Both the position numbers and the translations under genes were made by a program. A DNA stretch of 64,000 nucleotides, taken from NCBI RefSeq assembly GCF_001664485.1, contig NZ_CP013630.1, forward strand, positions 499,001 through 563,000, in the 5' to 3' direction. Below, in pieces: positions 1 to 8,073 of the stretch. The notes under the pieces are model-generated. The model was not told where the DNA came from and ran no database searches. It saw only the letters and a program-made list of their open reading frames with translations. Origin of the DNA: Rhizobium sp. N324. Its GTDB lineage: Bacteria; Pseudomonadota; Alphaproteobacteria; Rhizobiales; Rhizobiaceae. The stretch's first letter is position 1. Every line of letters begins with the position of its first letter.

Positions 1-1
1 G

Positions 2-763
2 CGCGCCAGCATCTTCGATTATAATTACGACAAGGAAAGCACCAACTATTCCCGCGATGCGCTGGAGGAGCTGCTGACCCGCACCGCCGCCAATCCCGCC
101 GTCAGCGACGTCACCATCATGGCGCATTCGATGGGCACCTGGCTGACCGTCGAAGCGCTCAGGCAGATGGCGATCCGCAATGGTCACGTCGCGTCCAAGA
201 TCAACAACGTCATCCTCGCCTCGCCGGATCTCGATGTCGACGTCTTCGGCCGCCAGTTCGCAAGCCTCGGCAAGGACCGGCCGCACTTCACCATCTTCGT
301 CTCCAGGGATGACCGGGCGCTGGCGCTGTCGCGGCGCATCTCCGGCAATGTCGATCGCCTCGGCCAGATCGATCCTTCGGTCGAGCCCTATCGCAGCAAG
401 CTTGAGACGGCCGGCATCACCGTGCTCGATCTCACCAAGCTCAAGGGCGGCGACCGGCTGAACCACGGCAAATTCGCCGAAAGCCCCGAAGTGGTGAAGC
501 TGATCGGCGACCGGTTGATTGCCGGCCAGACGATCACCGATTCCAATGTCGGCCTCGGCGAGGCGGTCGGCGCGGTGGCGATGGGCGCTGCCCAGACCGC
601 CGGAAGTGCCGTCAGCGTCGCCGTCAGCACACCGATCGCCATCTTCGATCCGCGCACCCGCCGCAATTACGACGCCCAGCTGAAGCGTCTCGGCCAGTCG
701 ATGAACAACACCGTCGGTTCGGTCGGCGACAGCGTCGGCGCCGGCCTGCCGGAAAGCCAGTAA
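2..763 (+). CDS. Alpha/beta hydrolase of the DUF900 type, 5'-truncated by the window edge
   Basis: The open frame runs in from the left edge, so the start is missing. The visible part opens with a lid/strand region and then has the nucleophile elbow AHSMGT at codons 40-45, with Ser as nucleophile in the G/A-x-S-x-G pattern. DUF900 hydrolases (COG4782) have this layout and a following YRSKLE helix. A second segment, ILASPDLDVDVF, fits the strand carrying the acidic residue, and LNHGKF supplies a possible catalytic His. The C-terminal about 80 residues are Ala/Gly-rich with a possible membrane-associated stretch. Family assignment comes from motifs only and the substrate is unknown. It is followed by a 145-bp gap holding a palindromic element. 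Confidence 0.75.
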   Translation, partial: RASIFDYNYDKESTNYSRDALEELLTRTAANPAVSDVTIMAHSMGTWLTVEALRQMAIRNGHVASKINNVILASPDLDVDVFGRQFASLGKDRPHFTIFVSRDDRALALSRRISGNVDRLGQIDPSVEPYRSKLETAGITVLDLTKLKGGDRLNHGKFAESPEVVKLIGDRLIAGQTITDSNVGLGEAVGAVAMGAAQTAGSAVSVAVSTPIAIFDPRTRRNYDAQLKRLGQSMNNTVGSVGDSVGAGLPESQ

Positions 764-772
764 AAATTCCAC

Positions 773-836
773 CGCGCAATTCCAGCAAAAGTGCCCGGCG
801 GTTTTGTCGGGAAAAGCGCAAGACGGAAATTCTCTA
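773..836. repeat. Rhizobial intergenic palindrome (AATTCCAGCAAAAGTG type)
   Basis: The segment contains AATTCCAGCAAAAGTG, then CGGCGGTTTTGTCGGGAAAA and GAAATTCTCT. It is the same kind of imperfect hairpin seen at 15575, 40815, 45301 and 46886. It lies between the hydrolase and oxidoreductase genes and has no coding potential. Confidence 0.55.
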
Positions 837-908
837 GGCATCACCACCGATCTGATATATCAGGGTGGCGAACGGCAATTCTGTCTGCCGTCTGGGTGGG
901 TTGATAGC

Positions 909-2159
909 ATGGCGGATGAGACGAGGAAGAGGGTGGTTGTCGTCGGCGCGGGCGTGATCGGCGCCTCGATCGCCTTCGAGCTGCAGCGGCGCGGACTTGC
1001 GGTGACGCTGATCGACAAGGGCGAGCCGGGACGCGGCACCTCATTCGGCAATATGGCAAGCATCGCGCTCGATTTCGCCGCCGGCTCGGGCCCTTCGACC
1101 TGGAAGAAAATGCCCGGCTGGCTGCTCGATCCCGAAGGTCCGGTCTGGCTGCGGCCCTCCTATGCCGCCAAGATGCTGCCCTGGTTCCTGCGCTTCCTTG
1201 CCGCCGGCCGCCCGTCGCGCCTGAGAGAGATCGAGGATGCCGGCATGAACCTGTCGCAGCGCGCGCTTGGCGATTTCAGGCAGATGCTCGAGGCGATCGG
1301 CGCGCCCGAGCTGATGACCGACGAGGGGTGTCTGGCGATCTACGAGACCGAGGCGGAATTTGCCGCCGACCGCGGCCATCTCGCCATAATGCAGCGCTAC
1401 GGCCTCGAATTCGAGGTGTTGAGCAACGGCGCCATCCAATATTATGAGCCGGCGCTTTCGCCGTCGATCGCCAAAGCCGTTCTGCTGCCCGACAACAAGT
1501 CGATCCGCGATCCCTATCAGCTGGTGGTAAAGCTCTTCGACGCGGCTAAGGCCGCCGGCACGCGCTTCGTTTCCGGCACCGTGCGGAATATCGAGCGCAA
1601 GGGCGATGGCACGGCCGTCGTTCTTCTCGAAGACGGCGGCCGCATCGAGGCCGGTTCCGTCGTGCTGGCCGCCGGCGTCCACACGCGCTTCCTCGCTGAA
1701 AAACTCGGCGAGCCGATCCCGCTCGAAACAGAGCGCGGCTATCACACCCAGATCATGAAGCCCGGCATCTCCATGCGCTATTCGATGATCTGGCCGGCCC
1801 GCGCCTTCATGGTGACGCCGACGGCGGGCGGCATCCGCGTCGGCGGCAATGTCGAACTTGCCGGTCTCGATGCCGCGCCCGATTTCCGCCGCCCGCGGGT
1901 GTTGGTGCGCCACGCCCAGCGCGCGCTGCCTGGACTGAAACTCGAGGAGGCAACGGACTGGATGGGCCACCGCCCGGCGCTGCCCGATACCATCCCGATC
2001 ATTTCCCCGTCCTCGAAGATGCCGGGTGTTTTCTATGCGACCGGCCACGGCCATCTCGGCCTGACCTATGCCGCGACGACAGCGCGGCTGATCGGCGATA
2101 TGGTGACCGGGCTCAAACCATCCCTCGACATCGCCCCGTTCCGCATAGACCGATATTAG
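909..2159 (+). CDS. FAD-dependent D-amino-acid dehydrogenase-like oxidoreductase (DadA family)
   Basis: The 416-aa protein starts at ATG 909. An upstream in-frame TTG at 804 would add 35 residues lying in an intergenic palindrome. A Rossmann FAD-binding motif VVVVGAGVIGASIAFEL sits at residues 9-25, followed by the RG..VTLIDKGEPGRGTSFGN segment of DAO-family enzymes. The C-terminus has the second FAD contact GHGHLGLTYAA. The family oxidises D-amino acids or imino acids and passes electrons to the respiratory chain. The next gene, 53 bp downstream, is a proline-racemase-family enzyme, so a D-hydroxyproline-type substrate is likely. That substrate is inferred from context. Confidence 0.85.
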   Translation: MADETRKRVVVVGAGVIGASIAFELQRRGLAVTLIDKGEPGRGTSFGNMASIALDFAAGSGPSTWKKMPGWLLDPEGPVWLRPSYAAKMLPWFLRFLAAGRPSRLREIEDAGMNLSQRALGDFRQMLEAIGAPELMTDEGCLAIYETEAEFAADRGHLAIMQRYGLEFEVLSNGAIQYYEPALSPSIAKAVLLPDNKSIRDPYQLVVKLFDAAKAAGTRFVSGTVRNIERKGDGTAVVLLEDGGRIEAGSVVLAAGVHTRFLAEKLGEPIPLETERGYHTQIMKPGISMRYSMIWPARAFMVTPTAGGIRVGGNVELAGLDAAPDFRRPRVLVRHAQRALPGLKLEEATDWMGHRPALPDTIPIISPSSKMPGVFYATGHGHLGLTYAATTARLIGDMVTGLKPSLDIAPFRIDRY

Positions 2160-2212
2160 GATTTACTGTCGATGGCGGCGTCGGCCGTCACATCCGAACT
2201 GGAGTTTACGAC

Positions 2213-3250
2213 ATGAGATGGAAGCGCACGATCCAGCTGCTGGATGTCCATGCCGAAGGCGAGATCGGCCGCGTCGCGATCGGCGGCGTGCCGAAGATCC
2301 CCGGCGACACCATCGCCGCCCAGCTGCATTGGCTGAACACCGACCCGAAGGGCGACGAGCTGCGCCGCTTCCTCTGCCTGGAGCCGCGCGGCGCGCCGAT
2401 CGGCTCGGTCAACCTGCTGCTGCCGGCAAGACATCCCGACGCGGATGCCGCCTTCATCATCCTGCAGCCCGACCAGGCGCATGCCAGCTCCGGCTCGAAT
2501 TCGATCTGCGTGACGACGGCGCTTCTCGAAGCCGGCATCGTCGAGATGCAGGAGCCGGAGACGGTGGTGACGCTCGAAACCGCGGCCGGCCTCGTCAAGG
2601 CGACGGCAACCTGCCGCGACGGGCGCTGCGAAAAGGTCAAGCTCACCATGGTGCCCTCCTTCGTGCATCAGCTCGATGTCGAGATCGACACGCCGCATTG
2701 GGGCAGGATCAAAGCCGATCTCTGCTACGGCGGCATCTTCTATGCGCTTGTCGATGTCGGCCAGATCAATCTCAAGATCGAGAAGGCCAACGCCGCCGGT
2801 CTCGTCCAGGCCGGCATGATCCTGAAAGAACTGATCAACCGCGACATCAAGGTCGTCCATCCGGAAATCCCGGCAATTTCAGGCGTCGCCTATGTCATGT
2901 TCCGCGATACCGAGGCCGACGGCACGGTGCGCACCTGCACCACCATGTGGCCGGGCCGGGCCGACCGCTCGCCCTGCGGCACCGGCAATTCCGCCAACCT
3001 CGCCACGCTTTATGCCCGCGGCAAGGCCAAGGTCGGCGATAGCTTCACCTCGAAATCGATCATCGGCTCCGAGTTCGAGGTCGGGCTGCAGGCGGTGACT
3101 GAAGTGGCCGGCCGCCCGGCCGTCATCCCCACAATCACCGGCCGCGGCTTCACCTTCGGCCTGACCCAGGTCGCCCTCGACCCCTTCGACCCGCACCCCG
3201 GCGGCTTCGCGCTCACGGATGTCTGGGGGCCATCGGCGGGAGAGATCTGA
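2213..3250 (+). CDS. Proline racemase superfamily enzyme, Ser/Cys type (hydroxyproline epimerase or trans-3-hydroxy-L-proline dehydratase)
   Basis: The 345-aa protein has a GGAG-like ribosome site 9 nt before the ATG. Two catalytic residues define this superfamily. Racemases have MCGHG at the first site, whereas this protein has SSGSNSICVTTALLE, so Ser replaces Cys. The second site, DRSPCGTG, keeps its Cys. Cys/Cys members are proline racemases or 4-hydroxyproline 2-epimerases, and Cys/Thr members are trans-3-hydroxy-L-proline dehydratases. Ser/Cys members are reported to act on hydroxyprolines, with epimerase and/or dehydratase activity. Pairing with the DadA-like gene upstream suggests catabolism of hydroxyproline derivatives. 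The exact reaction cannot be read from sequence. Confidence 0.85.
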   Translation: MRWKRTIQLLDVHAEGEIGRVAIGGVPKIPGDTIAAQLHWLNTDPKGDELRRFLCLEPRGAPIGSVNLLLPARHPDADAAFIILQPDQAHASSGSNSICVTTALLEAGIVEMQEPETVVTLETAAGLVKATATCRDGRCEKVKLTMVPSFVHQLDVEIDTPHWGRIKADLCYGGIFYALVDVGQINLKIEKANAAGLVQAGMILKELINRDIKVVHPEIPAISGVAYVMFRDTEADGTVRTCTTMWPGRADRSPCGTGNSANLATLYARGKAKVGDSFTSKSIIGSEFEVGLQAVTEVAGRPAVIPTITGRGFTFGLTQVALDPFDPHPGGFALTDVWGPSAGEI

Positions 3251-3288
3251 ACGTCTTAAGGCCATGGTGGGCCGGGTGGACATCGGCA

Positions 3289-3669
3289 TCAGCCAGGCAG
3301 GCTGACGGCGAGGGTGGCTGTTGAACGTTTGCGGGCAGGCCGCGGGGTCGCGTCAAATGCGCGCTCCGAGCACCTGCGCAGCAGCGAGGGATCGTCGACC
3401 ACATGCGCCGGCACCGCGTAATAGCGGCGAACCGTGACCTCCCTGCCGGCAGCGCGGTAGCTGAACGGTTCGGAGCCATCTGCTTCGAACTCCGCGCGCA
3501 TCGCGGCGTCGACGCGCAGATATAACGTGCCCTTCATGACGAACCCGAACTGCGCGCCGTTTCGGACGAGGGCGGATCCGCCGAAGAACCGCCTTATATC
3601 GATGGCGCCCGGTGGGGCGATCTGGCTCGCAAATTCGAGCGCCAGGCTGCGTGTCGCCTCGTTACCCAT
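3289..3669 (-). CDS. TfoX/Sxy N-terminal-domain protein
   Basis: From the start MGNEATRSL at 3669, which overlaps the upstream gene by 8 bp, the protein is 126 aa. It carries the TfoX-N signature RRFFGGSALVRNGAQFGFV followed by LYLRVD and a YRAAGR..VRRYY segment. TfoX-N proteins are small, often stand-alone, and of unsettled function outside competence in gamma-proteobacteria. A longer frame upstream of 3669 lies inside the preceding gene and was not used. It is the last gene of a three-gene TetR / NTF2-like / TfoX-N operon whose reading frames all overlap. Confidence 0.8.
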   Translation of the reverse strand: MGNEATRSLALEFASQIAPPGAIDIRRFFGGSALVRNGAQFGFVMKGTLYLRVDAAMRAEFEADGSEPFSYRAAGREVTVRRYYAVPAHVVDDPSLLRRCSERAFDATPRPARKRSTATLAVSLPG

Positions 3670-4024
3670 GGTGCCGCCCCGCCAGAGGATCGAAGAAGCC
3701 GGTGATCGCGCTGAGCCGGCCATCGGACATGGCAGCGAAACTCGTCCCCGTTTGCAGGACGGTCTCGTCCTCGTGGCGCAGTTCCCAGCGTGCCAGCGAG
3801 CGTTCATTGTGATGGAGGACGCCCAAAATTATGAACCGGCCTGCCGGTACGCTCTCCTTGAAACCGGCCATGTAAGCCGCGAGACCGGCTCGCCCAGCGA
3901 TCGCTCCATTCGGATCGCAATAGGTCACATCGTCGGCGAGGCATGCCAACATTTCCGGCTCGCGTGCGTCAGCGTCCAGCGACCAGATGGCCGCATATCG
4001 ATTCCATAGCGCCTCAGGCGTCAT
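3662..4024 (-). CDS. SnoaL/NTF2-like protein, small cone-shaped fold
   Basis: The 120-aa protein has the typical SnoaL-like order: MTPEALWNRYAAIW helix, a DDVTYCDPNG strand, GRAGLAAYMAGFKESVP helix, then strands ending in TGFFDPL. Such domains bind small hydrophobic ligands or catalyse isomerisation, and no specific activity is visible. The start ATG overlaps the stop of the TetR gene (ATGA arrangement), so the pair is translationally coupled. It is likely a target of that regulator. Confidence 0.8.
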   Translation of the reverse strand: MTPEALWNRYAAIWSLDADAREPEMLACLADDVTYCDPNGAIAGRAGLAAYMAGFKESVPAGRFIILGVLHHNERSLARWELRHEDETVLQTGTSFAAMSDGRLSAITGFFDPLAGRHHG

Positions 4025-4602
4025 AACAGTGTCTCCAGTTGATTGAATTCGTCTTCGATCGCCTGCCGCAGGCTGGCCTTGTCTTCGCCGCCGCGAATGA
4101 GCACGAGCAGGCCTTGATAGAAGGCAAGGAGGCGGACAGCTGTCCTGTCGGCCTTGGTTCTGTCCGTTTCGCGGGCCAAGCTCGGCGGCTCGCCGAGCCT
4201 CGAGCGGAACGTGCTGCGAAGAAGACCGAGCGCTGCCTCGACACGGGGATGCGTTTTGACGTCACCGCCGAACTCCACAGCCATGTTGGTAATCAGGCAG
4301 CCCAGGGAGCCATTGTCGGGCTCATGCAGCAGTGAAAGGAACAGTTCGCGCAAGCCTTTAAGGCCGCTCCCCGGCGGCGCAAATCGCTCGAGCCGCCCCT
4401 CCAGGACCGCCCGATTGTAATGTCTGAACGCCGCGTCGAAGAGCCCGGCCTTGTCGCCGAAGGCGTGATAGATGCTTCCGCCTTTGAGGCCTGTCGCCTC
4501 TTCGAGGTCTCGGATCGACGCACCTTGATAGCCGTGCTTGCGAAAGACCTGCATCGCCCCCTTCAGCACCGCCTCCTCCTCGAATTCCCGCGTTCTGCCC
4601 AC
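4021..4602 (-). CDS. TetR/AcrR family transcriptional regulator
   Basis: The 193-aa protein has an N-terminal HTH at about residues 8-52 (AMQVFRKHGYQGASIRDLEE, GGSIYHAFGDK), which is the standard TetR layout. The C-terminal ligand domain contains LGCLITNMAVEF, a motif common in TetR proteins of the YxaF/LmrA-like group. It heads a three-gene operon with the NTF2-like and TfoX-N genes. A 16-bp palindrome lies 22-37 bp upstream of its start and suggests autoregulation. The ligand is unknown. Confidence 0.88.
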   Translation of the reverse strand: MGRTREFEEEAVLKGAMQVFRKHGYQGASIRDLEEATGLKGGSIYHAFGDKAGLFDAAFRHYNRAVLEGRLERFAPPGSGLKGLRELFLSLLHEPDNGSLGCLITNMAVEFGGDVKTHPRVEAALGLLRSTFRSRLGEPPSLARETDRTKADRTAVRLLAFYQGLLVLIRGGEDKASLRQAIEDEFNQLETLL

Positions 4603-4623
4603 ACTCGCCTCTGTTCTTTATTG

Positions 4624-4639
4624 GTCGTTCTAGAATGAC
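4624..4639. promoter_or_regulatory. Palindromic operator candidate for the adjacent TetR gene
   Basis: GTCGTTCTAGAATGAC is a 16-bp palindrome with a single mismatched pair, centred on CTAG. It lies just upstream of the TetR start at 4602. Its position and symmetry fit an autoregulatory operator, but binding is inferred. Confidence 0.5.
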
Positions 4640-4754
4640 TGATCAAGAATGCGAATGCAAGAGCCTTTCGTGGCTCATTCGTAAACACCACGTCCGGTGG
4701 CCTTTGCTCACGCTGGGTGCGCTGCATCGCGCTTTCGGATGGGATAGGATGACG

Positions 4755-4841
4755 TTAGCGGAGCATCCTGGCCGTATTTGCATAAAGTGTGGGCTCGCTG
4801 GCCTGGATCACTGCATGGGCGGCGCGCACCTTGGCCGCAGA
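4755..4841 (-). pseudogene. 3' remnant of an RbsD/FucU-type mutarotase gene
   Basis: On the minus strand this stretch reads SAAK followed by VRAAHAVIQASEPTLYAN, then TARMLR and a stop. The intact paralogue at 9991-10464 has VKAAHALIQTSEPRLYAN at the same place. No upstream part of the gene is found, because the homology ends exactly where a diverged copy of a palindromic element begins (4836). It is a non-functional scar. Confidence 0.75.
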
Positions 4842-4894
4842 ATGCCCGCCTTTTCCTTGCAGGCATTTGTGGGGCACCACAGGATGGGCTCTCT
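4836..4894 (+). repeat. Diverged partial copy of the 19.2-kb palindromic element
   Basis: The 59 bases align without gaps with 19288-19346. They share GCAGAATGCCCGCC at the start, GGGCACC and CAGGATG in the middle and GGCTCTCT at the end, with scattered substitutions between. Only the right part of the element is present here. Apart from this copy and the mutarotase remnant, the 4603-4991 gap shows nothing recognisable. Confidence 0.65.
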
Positions 4895-4991
4895 GAAATG
4901 CAGGCGTTCCGGAGGGCGAGGTGTTGGTGTTGCGTGCTTGATTGAAAGCGCCAACCTCTCCTTCGGCCCGACAGACGAACGGATCGTCCCA

Positions 4992-6542
4992 TCAACCGCG
5001 CTGCAAAATCCTGCTGCCAATCTGATCTGCGGTGGTGATTTCCTCGATCGGCGCCGGTCTGCCCAGCAGATATCCCTGGCCGATGTCGCAGCCGAGAGCC
5101 TGGAGCCGCTGGAGCTGGCTCTCTTCTTCGATGCCTTCGGCCGTGATCGTCACGCCCAGTCCGGCGCCGAGAGCGATAATCGCCTTGATCACCTTGTCCT
5201 GCTTGTCATTGGTCTCGAAGGAAGCGACGAAACTCCTGTCGATCTTGATCTTGTCGAACCGGTAGCTCGACAGCTGCGAGAGGCTGGAATAGCCCGTCCC
5301 GAAATCGTCGAGCGCAATCCGGACTCCCGCATTCACCAGATCGTCGAGGACAATCCGCGCCGTGACGGCGTCCTGGATGATGGCGCTCTCCGTTACCTCG
5401 AGCTCGACCCGATGCGCGGGCAGACCGACATCGCCCAAGATCTTGAGGATTCTGAGGCCCAGCAACCGGTCGCTCAGCTGGATCGGAGAGAGGTTGAACG
5501 ACAGGACAAACTCGCTTGGCCAGGACAGCGCATCGGTGCAGGCGCAGCGAAGCAGCCGGTCCGTCAATTCGACGATCAGGCCGGCATCCTCGGCCACGGG
5601 AATAAACTCGCTCGGCGGGATGAATTCGCCGGACGCCGTTTTCCAGCGCGCCAGCGCCTCGAAGCCGATGATCTTCTTCGCCTTCAGGTCGACGAGCGGT
5701 TGATAATAGGGAACGATCTGGCCGTTGCGGATGGCCGTCCGCAGATCGCCTTCTATTCGGATGCGTTTCGCCAGCTCGTCCTGCATCTCGGGCACGAAGG
5801 GCTTCACCAGATTGCGCCCCTGCTTTTTCGCCACATACATCGCGCAGTCCGAATGCCGGATGACTTGGCCGAGCTCCTCGCCGTTCTCCGGATAAAGTGC
5901 GAAGCCGACGCTGGCGCCGAGATCGACGGCGGCGCCATTGAATGTGAACGGCTTGCCGATCGCGCTGACGATGCGGTTCCCCAAAGCGACAAGATCGGGA
6001 TTTCCGATGCGCCGCGCCAGAACCACAAACTCGTCTCCGCCAAGGCGGAAAACGTGCTCGCGGGGAAAGAGCAGGGAGAGCCGCTGTGCGACGGTCTTCA
6101 GCACAGCGTCACCGTGATCGTGCCCCAAGAGATCGTTGACCTTTTTGAAGCCGTCGAGATCGATGCTGAACACGGCATAGGTTTCTTCTGCCCTTTGATC
6201 GGTCATCGCCTGGGCGCATAGGGAATCCAGAAATCTGCGGTTCGGCAGCTCGGTCAGCGTGTCGTGACAGGCAATCCAGTCGACGTTCTTTTCGGCCTGC
6301 AGCCGGCGGTCAACCTCCCTCGACAGATCCCGGATCCGCAGTGCGGAATAGATGAGCCCCAGGAACCCGGAGATATTCAGGGCAAGCAGCCCGTGATCAA
6401 GCGGATAATCGTGATGCCGTTCGATGAACTCATCCAGCCCCTCATGCCAATGGAAGCACCAGGAGAGGCCGAAGAGAAGCAGGAAGATCGCGAGCCAAGC
6501 CAATATCTCCATCTGGGGTCTGGTCGGTCGGATGCGGGGCAT
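4992..6542 (-). CDS. Membrane GGDEF-EAL protein (cyclic-di-GMP turnover)
   Basis: Starting at ATG 6542 (AGGAG 8-12 nt upstream) the protein is 516 aa. A longer frame upstream has no ribosome site. Two hydrophobic segments near residues 11-30 and 48-68 anchor it. A GGDEF domain follows with HDTLTELPNRRF, DLDGFKKVNDLLGHDHGD and an intact LGGDEFVV, then an EAL domain with GFEALARW, DDFGTGYSSL and KIDRSFV. Both catalytic motifs look complete, so it could make and/or degrade c-di-GMP. The net direction cannot be told. It stands alone between a TetR operon and the oxidoreductase operon. The 6543-6821 stretch upstream shows no gene. Confidence 0.9.
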   Translation of the reverse strand: MPRIRPTRPQMEILAWLAIFLLLFGLSWCFHWHEGLDEFIERHHDYPLDHGLLALNISGFLGLIYSALRIRDLSREVDRRLQAEKNVDWIACHDTLTELPNRRFLDSLCAQAMTDQRAEETYAVFSIDLDGFKKVNDLLGHDHGDAVLKTVAQRLSLLFPREHVFRLGGDEFVVLARRIGNPDLVALGNRIVSAIGKPFTFNGAAVDLGASVGFALYPENGEELGQVIRHSDCAMYVAKKQGRNLVKPFVPEMQDELAKRIRIEGDLRTAIRNGQIVPYYQPLVDLKAKKIIGFEALARWKTASGEFIPPSEFIPVAEDAGLIVELTDRLLRCACTDALSWPSEFVLSFNLSPIQLSDRLLGLRILKILGDVGLPAHRVELEVTESAIIQDAVTARIVLDDLVNAGVRIALDDFGTGYSSLSQLSSYRFDKIKIDRSFVASFETNDKQDKVIKAIIALGAGLGVTITAEGIEEESQLQRLQALGCDIGQGYLLGRPAPIEEITTADQIGSRILQRG

Positions 6543-6821
6543 AGAACAGGCTCCTGTTGTGTGAAGAGCCCTCATGGCCAGTTCGCAGGACCGCATCGTC
6601 CCAGGCGGTGGTCGAAGACCGCCACAACTCATTCGGGCGGAATTGAGAGGCCGGCTTGCCGTCGTCGATCAAGCGCGCACCGGCACGTCCAAAGATATCT
6701 TTGAACGTCCAAGGTTAATGGCGGGTTGCCTAGACGAAGCCGCGGGCATTTGGCTGCGCACAACGGATAGCTTTCCCGCAAATCGGATCATGCCTCGAAC
6801 CAAAAATCCGCTTGACAATTT

Positions 6822-6867
6822 TGATGACGACTATCATTAATCACCTATGATGATGAATGTCATTAAA
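6822..6867. promoter_or_regulatory. Two operator-like sites in the promoter of the oxidoreductase / OYE operon
   Basis: Two 20-bp sites, TGATGACGACTATCATTAAT at 6822-6841 and TGATGATGAATGTCATTAAA at 6848-6867, share TGATGAYG and CATTAA and start 26 bp apart. Related sites occur at 9804-9860 in front of the facing TetR gene. A possible -35 TTGACA lies at 6812-6817. The sites probably bind that TetR protein (inferred). Confidence 0.6.
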
Positions 6868-6996
6868 ATAATTGCGTCAATCCGCCGGCCGTCGGGGTAT
6901 GACAGGATTTTCCAGAACCACGGCGATTTCGTGCCGAAGGCCTTTTCGTTCCTTGGCGCCTGACGCCGCAACCGACTTCGAATTGGAGAAAGCCCC

Positions 6997-8001
6997 GTGA
7001 AGGCATTCGTCGTTGATAAGTACAAGAAGAAGGGCGCTTTGCGCCTGGCCAGCCTGCCGGAACCGGAAGTGCAGGACAATGCTGTCCTTGTCCGGATTCA
7101 GGCCACGGCAGTGAACCTGCTGGACTCCAAGGTCCGGGACGGAGAATTCAAGCCTCTTCTTCCCTATCGTCCGCCCTTCGTCCTCGGGCATGACGTTGCC
7201 GGAACAGTTGTCAAAGCCGGACCCAGGGTGAAGCGGTTCAAGGTCGGTGACGAGGTCTATGCACGGCCGCGCGACCATCGGGTCGGCACATTCGCCGAAT
7301 TCATTGCCATCGATGAAGCCGATGTGGCGCTGAAGCCGAACAACCTTGGCATGACGGAGGCGGCGTCCATTCCGCTGGTGGGGCTGACCGCCTGGCAGGC
7401 GCTGGTCGAGGTGGGCAAGGTGAAGCCGGGCCAGAAGGTCTTCATTCAGGCCGGTTCCGGCGGCGTCGGGACGTTTGCCATCCAGCTCGCCAAGCACCTC
7501 GGCGCGATGGTGGCGACGACGACGAGCGCCGGGAATGCCGAGTTGGCGAGAAGTCTCGGAGCGGATGTGGTCATCGACTACAAGACCCAGGATTTCGAAA
7601 AGATCTTGTCGGGCTACGATCTCGTGCTGAACAGCCAGGACCCGAAGACGCTCGAAAAATCTCTGGGCGTGCTCAAGCCGGGTGGCCGGCTCATTTCCAT
7701 TTCCGGTCCGCCCGATCCGGCATTCGCGAGCTCGCTCGGTCTCAACCTGTTCCTGAAACTGGTGCTGCGCCTGCTGAGCCGCGGGGTTCGCAAAAAGGCG
7801 AAGCGTCTCGGCATCCACTATTCATTCCTGTTCATGCGCGCCGACGGGCGGCAATTGGGTGAGATTTCCCGCCTGATCGAACAAGGCGTGATCCGGCCGG
7901 TCGTCGACAAGGTGTTTCCGTTCGAGAAGACCGGCGATGCGCTGGCCTATGTCGAGACCGGGCGCGCCAAGGGCAAGGTGGTCATCGCGGTCGCAGACTG
8001 A
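6997..8001 (+). CDS. NADPH quinone oxidoreductase / zinc-independent medium-chain dehydrogenase
   Basis: The 334-aa protein begins with GTG 6997 preceded by GGAG. The N-terminal GroES-like half has the GHDVAGTVVKAG signature, and the nucleotide-binding half has AGSGGVGTFAIQLAKHLGA, the MDR coenzyme motif. The structural and catalytic zinc ligands of classical alcohol dehydrogenases are absent, which places it with quinone oxidoreductase/enoyl reductase-like enzymes. It lies 72 bp before an Old Yellow Enzyme gene on the same strand. Together they resemble electrophile (quinone, enone) detoxification operons controlled by TetR-type sensors. Confidence 0.88.
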   Translation: MKAFVVDKYKKKGALRLASLPEPEVQDNAVLVRIQATAVNLLDSKVRDGEFKPLLPYRPPFVLGHDVAGTVVKAGPRVKRFKVGDEVYARPRDHRVGTFAEFIAIDEADVALKPNNLGMTEAASIPLVGLTAWQALVEVGKVKPGQKVFIQAGSGGVGTFAIQLAKHLGAMVATTTSAGNAELARSLGADVVIDYKTQDFEKILSGYDLVLNSQDPKTLEKSLGVLKPGGRLISISGPPDPAFASSLGLNLFLKLVLRLLSRGVRKKAKRLGIHYSFLFMRADGRQLGEISRLIEQGVIRPVVDKVFPFEKTGDALAYVETGRAKGKVVIAVAD

Positions 8002-8073
8002 GGTCGACCTGACCGAGATGGCGCGCGTCCTGAGACGAACGCCGGAAATAACTTCCAACTCTGAAAGTGACAA

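Noticed and set aside
4635..6221. 528-aa plus-strand frame opposite the GGDEF-EAL gene
   Set aside because: The minus strand encodes complete GGDEF and EAL motifs, and the opposing frame has no motif.
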